DNA of 64,000 nt from Centrapalus pauciflorus (taxonomy: Eukaryota > Streptophyta > Magnoliopsida > Asterales > Asteraceae), in the NCBI GenBank assembly GCA_020465985.1, contig JAANYP010001768.1, positions 677,247-741,246 of the forward strand. The letters run 5' to 3'. Every line of letters starts with the position of its first letter. Position 1 is the first letter of the stretch. The position numbers and the translations under genes were made by a program. Shown here piece by piece: positions 32,618 through 43,189 of the stretch. The notes beneath the pieces are model-generated. The model was not told the origin of the DNA and ran no database searches. It was given only the letters and a program-made list of their open reading frames with translations.

Positions 32618-35493
32618 TTAGTTATCACGGGGAACCCAAGCCATGACTGACTTGGTAATACCATTCTCGTCCACATACGTGAATTCTTTCAAGTACCCAT
32701 CTCGCCTTTCAGGTGACTTGGGCCTTTGAACTGAATTCTGTTGTGGTGCCGAGTGATTTAGATTCACTCTTTGCCTTTGAGTAGGCATTTGTTGTGGAGC
32801 TCTAGAATAACTCTTATTATACTGCATTTCAGACTGTGATCCCTGAGCTCTTACCGGAACATATTGTCTAACAGGAGTATGTGACCTAACTGGAGTGTGT
32901 GACCTGCTAGGTGTGGTGCTCCTATAGACTTGTTGAGGTGCTGACCTAGATTGATTAATGACACGATTCGGTGAATTTGTCCTAACCACTTCTTTTGGTC
33001 CAACCTTAACCGGTGTTTGTTTCACAACAGGTTTGGGTGCGGCCTGCACAGTTTTCTCGGTAGGTTGAGAACTACTGCTGCTTGCCACACTTGGTGAGGG
33101 CTTAACAGGTGTTGGGTTCACTGTCTTAGGGGTAACATCTGCTTTCCTAAGTGGACAGTGAGAAGCAACATGCCCTTTCTCGTGACATCTAAAGCAAGAC
33201 ATCTTATCTATGGACTTTTTGGTTGGTCCCTTAGATCTAGGTGTCTCACTGGTGTCTACATCCTTTGGTACATCTATAGTGTCTGTCTCTTCGACCTGGT
33301 CAGCCCATGAAATTTTCTGTTTTCCTGCAGGTGTTTCACTGGAGGAAGACACAAATTTCACTTTCTTGACCTTGACAGTAGAGTCAGTCACCTTAGGTGT
33401 ATTTTCAACTGTAGGCTCAGGTGTCGGTTCAGGTAGGTCCTCTAAGTCTACTGAGTTGTCAGTTTTCTCCTGAGGCTGAGGCACATAGTTTGCATTGAAC
33501 GGTGGAGGAATTTCGTGAAAACCTAGACCTACAGGCTTCTTAGACTGTCTTTGGGCATCTAAGACTTTCCCTAGGTTTAGGCTCGAATTCCTAAACTTTT
33601 CCAGCTTGCTATTTGCCTCTGCTACCTTAACCTTGGTCTCGGCTAGCTCTATGTCCTTATCTTTCAGACTTTTGGTCAAGGCCTCTACGTGCTCATACAT
33701 AAGCTCTATCCTAACACACTGCTCACTCAGTTTGTCTTTTAGAACTATTACATCTTGAGCATCAGCCTTAAGCTTTTCTTTTAAATCTTGCTTTATATCA
33801 TTTAGGCTAGCATTTTCAATTTTTAAATTTTCATTTTGAGCAGCTATGGTCTTATGTGAGTCTAAGACTAGATTTAACCTATCGTTAGAACTAACACATA
33901 AAGCACATAATTCTCGAAATAGAGAATAAGAAAGACTAACCTTAGAGTTATCAGATTCCACGTTGGCCATCTGAGCAGCAAACTCCAGCACGGTCTGATC
34001 ATTCGCTTTCTCTACCCACATCGGACTGTTTTCCCTTGTGGTCTGCTCATCTTCATCACAACCATTCTCAGTAACTTCAGCCATGAAAGCTCTAGCATTT
34101 GACTCAGGATGTGAACTCCAGTCATAGGTACCATCTAGCTGTCTGTCAGAAGTGACATTGGATATTAGACCCGCTAGATTGGCTTGACCAGATGAAGAAC
34201 TCGGAAGGTATCTTTGTTGGGACTGATTTTGGTACTGTCCTTGATGCTGACTCTGTCCTTGGTATGTCTCTACCTTCGGTCTTTGACACTCCCTCGCGAA
34301 GTGTCCCAATCCCTGACAGTTGTAGCATTTGACCTTAGACTTATCAAATCCTATCCCTTTGTTGTTCATTTGCAGATTCCTCCCAGTTCTTTTAATGAAT
34401 CTTTTAACCCTCTGGGTCACCATGGCCAGTTGCCATTTAAGATCCATTTCCTCTAAGTCATCAGGGTCGACCTGATCGTAATCTTCATCCCAAAGAGCCG
34501 GATCATTGATCTTCCCTTGAACACAATTTCCATAAGCTGCCACAAAGGAAGCAAGCAGATTCAAATGTTCTTCTGCGGACTTTGCGCTCATCGGCATCTT
34601 CGAATAGCTCTGACTGGTCGATGCCTGTTGGACTTGAGGTTGCGGTTCTTCCGATCTTCCTAACCCTAAGAACGCGCGATTTAGTGAGTCTTCAGACTCT
34701 GGTGGCGATGACGTTTCTCCGGTGAAAAACGCTGTAGCACTTTTTGGTTCAGCTGTCACTGATGATTTAGATGTCTTTCCAAAATACATAGCCGGATTCT
34801 GGACTTGCTCGTAATCAGTCTCAGCCTTAATCATATCGAAGTGATATGCCCTCAACGTTCCCACGATGTCATCAAGTGATTGAGCATAATACTTGTCCTC
34901 ATTAAGCTTAATCATGGCCACGTACATAGCCCATTTGGCTGGTAGGGCATCAAGAAGCTTGTTGTTCTTGTCAGTGTCCGAGTACTCAATGCCATGACTT
35001 TCAAGCTCTGTTATCAGATGATAGAACTTGTGATAATATCATCTAACTGTTCATCCTTAAGAGCCTTGAAAATCGCAAACTGTTGGGTCAACAGCTCTGT
35101 ACGCTTTCTACGCACCCGTGGATTACCCTCACACCTTTTCTGGAGAGACTCCCAAAGTTCCTTCGACGTCCTTTGAGTCCGAAATGTGTGCAAGATATCT
35201 TGAGGTAACGCCATACGGATAATGGAGAAAGCCTTGTTTTCAGCTTCAAATAGTTTCTTGTCATCCTCTTTCATCATTTGATATGACAAGACCTTTTGAC
35301 GGCCTTCAACCTCAGATACTGGTGGAATGTACCCTTCATCTATGCACACCCACATGCGCATATCGTTGAATCGTACAAAATCCGTAAATCTGTCCTTCCA
35401 CCAGTAATAGTCCTCAACTTTCATCAGCTTTGGCGGTGCATTTGCCTTCCCAACTTCGTGATCCATCTCAAGGAATTTCTGAAGGTTTGACAT
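32618..35493 (-). pseudogene. gag: gag of A3 (one 1-base deletion)
   Basis: From the ATG at 35493 it holds the capsid domain as in A1, zinc knuckle CYNCQGLGHFAREC near 34320, a coiled coil (about 33850-33570), a second knuckle CFRCHEKGHVASHC near 33190 and a basic tail ending VPRDN at TAA 32620-32618. A single missing base near 35016 (AGATTC in A2, AGTTC here) shifts the frame and ends the first ORF at 35014; the rest is open for 2.3 kb from 34927. None of the A1 nonsense codons are present. A CTAAG|GTTAGT donor-like site sits at 33941/33940, the same place as in A1. Confidence 0.92.
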
Positions 35494-36186
35494 CTTTTCT
35501 GAAAGAAATTGAGTTTTAACTTAATTAATTTAATTCTAAACTGACTTAGATTAACTTATTCGAATCTAAATAGATTCGAAACTAATTAATATTAAATCTT
35601 TTGAAATTAAATTCGATTAAGTCTTAAAAGTCAATTAGAGTCGAAATTATGTCAGATTCGAACAACCCTTAGATTCGAAGTTATGTCAGATTCGAAGGAC
35701 TCCTTAGATTCGAAGACCCTTAGAATCGAAGGCACAGCAGAGTCGAATGACAGCAGATTCGAAGCACAGAATCGAAACAGTAACAAACTCGAAACAAACT
35801 CGAAACAATATAGACTCGAGATCCAATTCGAATGAAGTAACAGATTCGAAACAAGGTAGACTCGAAACTCTCTGAAATTGACTCGAAAGGAGCGTATTTA
35901 GGTTAGACTCGAAAATAAAGTAAAACCCTAATTACCCCTATAGATTCGAGCGCCGCAAACTCGAAAAACGGCTAACACGTTGATTTTTTGACGTTTTACA
36001 GATTAAACCACTATTTTTCAAACGAAAAATAATGATTTCGATCAAAAACGTGAAAAACAACAAAGTGTTTCCCGAATATGAATTTGCTAAGCTCAAAAAC
36101 ACGTTTTTGAGAGCAAAACCGTCCAACTAGCGTCAAGAAACCTAGAATGTATCTGATGAACACGAAGAACACCAAGAACACTCCTT
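35494..36186 (-). other. 5' leader of A3
   Basis: Non-coding. It is dense in gattcgaa and actcgaaa between 35560 and 35960. No gene is seen. Confidence 0.8.
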
Positions 36187-36199
36187 GGCTCTGATACCA
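36187..36199 (-). other. Primer binding site, tRNA-iMet type (A3)
   Basis: The plus strand reads ggctctgatacca, two bases from the LTR. Confidence 0.95.
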
Positions 36200-36201
36200 C
36201 T

Positions 36202-36861
36202 TGTAAGGTCTACCACTGCAAGATCTATCTAGACGCGGATCCGTGAACGAGTGCGGAATCCTCGTTGACGGTTAGACGGACAACTCTCAACCAACGGAAA
36301 CACGGAGACTATTAGACGCTGAACGAACGACACACGGACGATCCTACGTGCTAATTCTCTCCGAGACGGGACTCACCTAGCTGATAAACTCGAGATCGCC
36401 TCTTGCTTAATTCCTCACGAATTCTGCCAAAGGTCGTCTAATCATTCGAGTCTATCCCTAATTATAGACCCTGATTCGAGTTTGTTGTGGGCCAACCTCG
36501 AATCTGGCCTAAGGCCCATTCGAATCTGTCCATGTTGACAGACTCGAATCTAGCCCATTCGAATCTAAGGACTCATTCGAATCTATCACAGATTCGAATG
36601 TATCCTTTTAGCTATTCGAATCTAGCCAATACACTTAAACACTTAAGTGATGAAACTTATGTTTTAACTTATGCTTGAGTTAATCTTTGATCTTTATGTT
36701 TGAACTTCTTGTAATACGTTACATCAAGTTCAAACACACAATCAATAACAGACAAACACATATTAAACATATATATCAAAATACTTGTTAATACTCAGAA
36801 TATTACTTAAACCATAATGCAAATCGATTAGACTGCTATCGTCACACAGGGTGTACCAACA
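36202..36861 (-). repeat. 5' LTR of A3 (660 bp)
   Basis: The plus strand reads TGTAAGGTCTACC ... GGTGTACCAACA. It pairs with 23295-23939. On the minus strand a TATA-like ctataatta is shared with A1. Confidence 0.93.
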
Positions 36862-37128
36862 TAAACTTTGACTTTGTAATAGATAGATTTTGACATTTCT
36901 GTAAATCACTGTTTTGCACGGAATTTCAGAGAAAGGATCTAGGGCTACAGTTCACATTCCTCTCATTTCAATCTGTAATCGTTTTTGTTATTAATACAAT
37001 CATTCAGCTAGTGTTCTTGATCTTGTTCTTTATTGTATGAATTAATTGTTGATTGATAAATAGGTTTCACAGTTTGTGTTGAAGGGAGCTCTTCATCATT
37101 TCTCTCTGTTTGTTTCTAGTAGCCCCAG

Positions 37129-37320
37129 TCATCGTTGTCTACTTCTCAGGTACTCGTTTTTTTTCTTTCTGGGTTTAATATAAAAACAACGCATTTTAGT
37201 TTTTTATAGTATAGATGCACTAAAAGTTAAATATGGGTTATAAGGCACGCTAGGCCCGTCTCATCGTTGTCTACTTCTCAGGTACTCGTTTTTTTTCTTT
37301 CTGGGTTTAATATAAAAACA
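37129..37320 (+). repeat. Exact 60-bp direct duplication (37129-37188 and 37261-37320)
   Basis: The two copies are identical over all 60 bases, 72 bp apart. Each carries the donor-like ctcag|gtactcg and a T8 run. Confidence 0.95.
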
Positions 37321-37846
37321 TCTTTCAAATTGTCATGTTGTACAAGAATAGGTAGATTTTCTCAATTAATTGCTATTTATATAATCCTTGTTGGGGATTA
37401 TAGATTTGCAAAAATGTGAGGTAGTAATTACTTGAATTCTTTGGGTTCTTTAGTTATTAAATTGTACTATATTTTGGTTTGATATTGATAGGTATATGAA
37501 TATAAATTTGTACAATTATTTCATGATTATTATGATGGTTTATATAGTTTTTTCGGAAATCATATAGTGTAGATTATGGATTAGTTTTCTACAGTTTTTA
37601 GGTTTTAGGTTTTAGTTTGGATGTTTTCGTGTTGTTCTTTATGCATTATTATGCATGTTCTATTACATGGTTATGGCTATTTGTTGGGGGTGGGTTTAGT
37701 TGCTATATTTCTGTTTTGGCATACGCTTACAATAAAAAAAATAACCCAAAATCAATGCATGTAAGAGACGAGTTTGGCCTCAAATAGATAGTTTGTTCAA
37801 TGGCGAATGGAGTTTATTTCTAAACTCGAATTTAAAAAAACTATAC

Positions 37847-37952
37847 ATTAACTATTTGTTTATATGTCATAACTATTGATTTCTATAAAGGATGCTACTT
37901 TGGCTTCAAATAGATTGTCCTTTGGTGGTTTGAGTTTACTCCAAGTAAAAGA
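37847..37952 (+). repeat. Arm 1 of a 106-bp inverted pair
   Basis: It matches the reverse complement of 56231-56336 with one mismatch. A weaker tandem relative (ggcctcaaatagatag) lies just upstream near 37777. Confidence 0.9.
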
Positions 37953-39594
37953 AAAATAGAAAATACCATGATTCCATTATAAAAAAAAAACCAACATGAG
38001 TGTGATGGAACCCTTTCTATTGGTTTATGTGTTGTAAGGTCTTAAGCATACTCTGTTAATCCCAATGAGTACCATTTCAAGTACAGTTGGCTTTTTTTTC
38101 TAGAAAAATCCTTTATGCTTTAGACATTAGATCCTCAAGGGCATGGTATGCTAATCTAAATGCTCTATCATTTATTAGCAATGCAATATGTTTTTAAAGT
38201 ATGAAACATTTTAAAGAACTAACATTATAATCTTTGAGTTTGGATTATATATAGATGGATTCTATGGGCCAGACAAATTTATAACTTCAGTTTGGTTTTT
38301 TCCAAAAAAAAAAAACATGCTTTGTTGGTTCTTCCTTGAATTAATTAATCATAACATAGGTTGGAGATGCGATTCTTTTCTTTTAATTAATTAATCATAG
38401 CATTGGTTTCAATTTCATCACTTTCATTGATAATCTGGCTTGTTTTAATTTTTTTCACTTTACTTTTGATGTGTGTTTTTTGATGTTCTATATGTTCTTT
38501 GAGAGAATTTTGTTACAAATTGTTATGAGTAGATATTAGATGGGGAACATAAGACCCAATGTATAACACTGCTATTTTGCTTTTTCGAAAAAGTTTTGAT
38601 CTTAGAAAAGTTTGATTGTGTCTCAAGCCAGAGAGCTGAGAGATTTGGGTTAAGAATGCTGGAAGCAAATATAGATTGTTTTGAGTTATGATAGTATATT
38701 GAACTTTTATTGTTTAAGAATAGTTTGTGTTTTTTTGTGTCTTTTGATGTTATGAACTTTCTAGGAATTTATGGGTTTTTTAGTTCAATTGATATATTAA
38801 TTGATGTTATCGATTTTTACCGTGATAGTACCATATGGTTTTTTTAATAAAATGTTTGTATGTTGTTATATATTTGCAAATTATAAACTTAAAACATTTA
38901 TTGAGTAATTTTATAATTCATTAAAAATTACATTTGAAATATTAAAAATGATAAACACTTGCAAAACAACACAAAATTATTCATTAAGGTTAAAATGGTA
39001 ATTTTTTCCATTCAGCAATTTCATTTTGCATGAAAACAAACAATCTATTTCCATTCGGAACTAAATTCATTAAGAGCCGCTTAATGATTCAATCCTCTGA
39101 ATCATTCAACAATTAATGGTTCATCAAATACCAAACAACCCCTAAGCGTTACTTGATAAAAACAATATAGTTATATTCAAATATTTGTAAAACAAAATAT
39201 CTTGAAGATTAAAACTTGAAAAAAAAGGTTATGTTGTATAACTTTTTGGATATCATAAATAATTGTTGTTTAGTTTATAAGGTAGTAAATTGTATATACA
39301 AATGTTAAGAATAACAATACGAATATTGTTAGACACATAAATGCCTCAATCAAACCTGTCCCATGTCATAGGGGGAGATTTCTAATCAAACCTGATTGAT
39401 ACACTTAGGGGGAGATTTCAAGGCTTTTTAATGTCTCAATCAAACCTAATAAGTGATTTGCGAAAATCAGCATAAGTCTGCTATACATTTTTACATTAGT
39501 TGTAACAAAACTGTCCATTTCTGTTAGGACAGGCTTGACAGAACATGTCTAAGCTGTCCATACCTGTTGGACACTTTTGACTTAGACAAGTGCT

Positions 39595-39634
39595 CTGTTC
39601 TTTGTGAACAGAACTTGTTCTTTGTGAACAAGTT
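39595..39634 (+). other. Two consecutive perfect hairpins
   Basis: CTGTTC-tttgt-GAACAG (39595-39611) is followed directly by AACTTGTTC-tttgt-GAACAAGTT (39612-39634). The loops are identical. The context looks like an old LTR. Confidence 0.7.
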
Positions 39635-39813
39635 TAACACTTTATAGAATTTGTTTCCATACTTTCTTGCAAATTTTTGAACGTTGAGATCAGTCTACAA
39701 ATTCAAGACTTAGCAAAAAACCAGAACTGCTAAGTATCTACCAAAGTTGTTCTGAAGCATGAAGACAAAAGGATATTTGACATGGGTGACAGACCATCTC
39801 TTATATCAAAATA

Positions 39814-40467
39814 TGCTGGGAAATAATCTAAGTATGTCAAGCTGTTAGTTAGATTTCTCAAGCTGTTAGTAGTAGTTCTGTGTAGTTACAATGTTCGAGC
39901 TGCCGGTTCAACAAACTCAAGCTGCTAGTTCAAAAGTTCAAGCTGCCAGAGTTACAACTTCAAGCTGCTCAACAGATTGATAACAAAAAGTGCTGAAATT
40001 CAGGAAGTGATATATATTTCAAGATTTGAATATCTTCCAAGCATATCTACTACCAGAGAAATCAGAGTCCGTCAAGGAAACAAATCAGAAAGCTATATAT
40101 ATATAGATAGACTAGGTCTTTCTATTGTAACTGTGTGTGAAAATCCTGTAATCGTGGTGCTTTATTGTAATTACTTTCTGATAAGTTTCCCAAGCCTCTA
40201 AGGTTGTAAAACCCTAAGAACAATTAATGTTCTTCGTCTAATCAAACAGATTAGAGGTGATTGTAATCAGAGATTTTGGCAATATAAAGGTTTTGATATT
40301 GGTTATATTTGTTTGAATATCTGTTCTTTATTGTTCTGAAAGTTTTCTTAAAACAGTTAAGTGTTATTCCGCAAACTTCTTAATTGGACTTTGATTCAAA
40401 ACAAGGTTATTGGTTTAAACTCTGAACTATTGAAACCAGTTAATCTTAGGAGATTTTGATCCTGATA
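39814..40467 (+). repeat. 5' LTR of B (654 bp)
   Basis: It runs from TGCTGGGAAATAATC to ...TTTTGATCCTGATA. Short words (caagctg, ctgttagt, ctgccag) repeat in the first 150 bp. A TATA run lies at 40094. Confidence 0.95.
40094..40105 (+). promoter_or_regulatory. TATA box of the B LTR
   Basis: agcTATATATATATAgatag, shortened by two bases in the right LTR. Confidence 0.55.
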
Positions 40468-40469
40468 AG

Positions 40470-40482
40470 TGGTATCAGAGCC
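40470..40482 (+). other. Primer binding site, tRNA-iMet type (B)
   Basis: tggtatcagagcc, two bases after the LTR end. Confidence 0.95.
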
Positions 40483-40551
40483 AGGTTTTATTTGTTATTC
40501 TTTGTTTTCAAAGTCAGAAACTTTCTTTGTTTAAACTTTTATTTTTCTGCA

Positions 40552-43174
40552 ATGGAGTTTGAAAATAGCAGTAGTGGATCTGGGCAAGGACTCAAAGTGC
40601 CTATGCTCAAACCGACTGAGTTCGAGATGTGGAAACTCAGGATTCAACAGCACATTCAATTTATTGACTATGCCCTATGGGAAGCTGTTGAAAATCCTCT
40701 TGCAGTTGATCCTGAACTAGATGCTGAAGGCAATCCAAAAAGAACAACTCCAAAAATTGAGATTGAAAGAAAGGCTAGAATGAATGATGTGAAAGCTCTT
40801 ATTCTTTTACAAATAGTCATTCCTAATGCTTATCAACATAAGTTTAAAAAATTTTATACTGCTCATTCTCTTTGGACTGCTTTAGAGAAAAGATTTGCTG
40901 GCGATGCTAGCACCAAAAGGAACCAAAAGGATCTCTTAAAACAACAGTATGAAAACTTTTCTGGTCGAAAGAATGAAAACCATACTCAAATTTTTGATAG
41001 GTTTAATAAGCTGATAGGTGAATTGGAGAGTGCTAAGGTCAGCCTGGATCAAGATGACGTAAACAGAAAATTCCTCAGATCTCTTGTTGAAGAATGGACA
41101 GTCTATGCAACTCAATGGAGAACAAAAGACACTCTAGATGAAATAGAGTTGGATGATCTCTACAACAAACTGAGAGTGTTTGAATCTGAAATTGAAAATA
41201 AAAAGAAATCCTTTTCCTACAATCAAAACACTGCTCTGCTGTCATCAACATTAACTGATAAATCAAATTGTTGTGATGCTTTTTCAGGTGCTGATGGTAA
41301 CTCTTCTGAAGTTCATTATGAAGCATTTGTTGCAAGTGATGGACTTTTTGCTCTTAATGCTGAAGATCTGGAACAAATTCATCCAGATGATTTAGAAGAG
41401 ATGGACTTAAAATGGCAACATGCTATGTTGACTATGAGGGCCAAAAGATTTCTGAAAAGGACTGGCAGACCAATCCTTCAAGCCAGAACAGAAGGCAAGC
41501 CAGCATTTGACAGATCAAAGGTTGAGTGCTTCAAATACCACAAACTTGGCCATTTTGCTAGAGAGAGCAGATCACAAGGTCAGTGGCCACCAAGACCCCA
41601 GTGAACCAGTCAAACATAATCCTCACAAGCTCTTGTCTCTCAAGAAGAAAATGTGTTTGACTGGAGTGACCAGACAGAAGAGGAGTTTCAGAATCAAGCT
41701 CTTATGGCAGAAACTACAACTGTCACTTCCATTGATCTACCATCTGAGGTAAATGCTAAACTCTGCTCTCAAACATGCAAAAATATGGTTAAAAGTACAG
41801 ATATCATAATGAGAGCATGTGCAAAACTCTTGCTAAGATGGAAGAGAGGAGATATGAGTATATGCAGGCTATAGAGGATCTTGAAAAACAGATCAATGAC
41901 TATAAGGATAATGAGATTCAGATGGGACATGATAGAACATATCATGAGTGGGAGAAAAAGGAACTGAATGAGAAAATAGAAACCCTAAATAAGAAATTAG
42001 ATGAGGTTGAACAGAAGGTGTTAGAAGCTAACAAGAAAGTAGAATCTATAAATATAGACTTGGGTAGCTTCAAACTGGCCAATCAAAAGCTAGAACACCT
42101 AATGGAAGTCCAATTTAAAGATAGGGTCAAATCTCAACTCAATCCCAATGAAGGTATAGGATATAAGGCTACTCCACCCCCATATAATAACAAATACATT
42201 CATCCTATGAGTGAAGTTGCTGATAGGCTTGTGAATGAACCATTAGATGAGAAAATGAAAACTGATTCAAAATGAAGGCTGTGAATGTAAGGAAGCTGAG
42301 TGTAACTCCAAAACAATGAGTGAACCTATAGGACCTCCTACTTCCAGTTCTATAAGAACCAACAGTGTGAAAGGAAAAGAGAAGATGAGTGTATGCAATA
42401 ATGCTCCACATGATTCTGTACCTTCTAACTGTAACATTGCATCTTCTTCCAAAGCAAATAAAAAGGGTAAGACTGTTCTAGTATGCACATGCCAAAAGCA
42501 TGGTGTACAAAAGTTTCCCACACAGCAGCAAGTGAGGGGAAATAACAAGAACCAGTTATGGTCACACAAAACTGGTTCTCCACTCAAAACAATTAAAAGA
42601 TGTTTCCACTGTGGAAGGAAAAATCATTGGGCCAGACACGGTTTATATTACAAAACAGATTGTGGTTCAAAAACATGCAATTGTTCAAAATTTAAAAGTT
42701 TCAAAGGCCCAAACACCTGTCACACCAGTTCCAAAGAAGATAGTTGATCACAGGTACTTAAAAGTCAACAAAAGACAGCCCACACACAAAAAACAAGTTT
42801 TAGAAAAATCTAAATCAAGCATGAAATAGGTATGGTGTGTTAAAGGCAAAAACCCAGATCAAACTGCTAATGCAAGTGTTGTAACTGTTAAGCCAAAAGT
42901 TGGAAATGGTAGTGCAAATTCTGAAGCTGCTAGCACTCAGCATCCAGTTCCAACTGCTCAGTCTAAAACTGGAACTGGTAGTGGATCTTCTGAGACTGTT
43001 AATGAAAAGGTTGGAAAGAACACCTGGATACCTCATGTCATAACTAAATACTCCTCACAGAATCCACCAGTGGATCTCACTAAGTTTAAAAAGACACAAA
43101 CAGCATTTAGATATGTCAATGCACAAGGACAACCCAAAACCAATTTGGTTTGGGTTTACTCCACTACTAACTAA
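40552..43174 (+). pseudogene. gag: gag of B, several stops and frameshifts
   Basis: The ATG at 40552 begins a UBN2-type capsid domain (FEMWKLRIQQHIQF, LWTALEKRF). The first frame ends at 41604. The first zinc knuckle near 41530 is damaged: CFKYHKLGHFARES has Tyr and Ser in place of two Cys. A coiled coil (41817-42270), a second knuckle-like CFHCGRKNHWARH near 42602 and a basic tail lie in shifted frames. The gag terminus is TAA at 43172, in frame with pol and just before tctgtgcag, as in family A. A donor-like CTGAG|GTAAAT lies at 41748/41749, in the position and phase of the A1 donor. Confidence 0.88.
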
Positions 43175-43189
43175 GCTTTTTCTGTGCAG

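Larger units (their letters stand above)
23295..36861 (-). mobile_element. Copia element A3 (13.6 kb, both LTRs)
   Basis: A minus-strand copy of family A with both LTRs, primer site, gag (one frameshift), protease-integrase (one frameshift), a badly decayed RT-RNase H, the spacer, an intact 3' ORF and a polypurine tract. The flanks do not match: catga before 23295 and taaac after 36861. So there is no target duplication, and one side has been rearranged. Confidence 0.95.
36862..39808. other. Unassigned T-rich region, possible gene 5' fragment or old repeats
   Basis: I find no ORF worth calling. The first 300 bp read like a plant leader followed by a donor (ttctcag|gtactcg near 37152), and the rest like a T-rich intron. 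It also holds a 60-bp exact duplication, one arm of a 106-bp inverted pair, and near 39370-39635 PPT-like words and hairpins that suggest old Copia remains. Confidence 0.5.

Noticed and set aside
37129..37320. CRISPR-like repeat-spacer structure
   Set aside because: Only two copies, in plant DNA; a simple duplication explains it.
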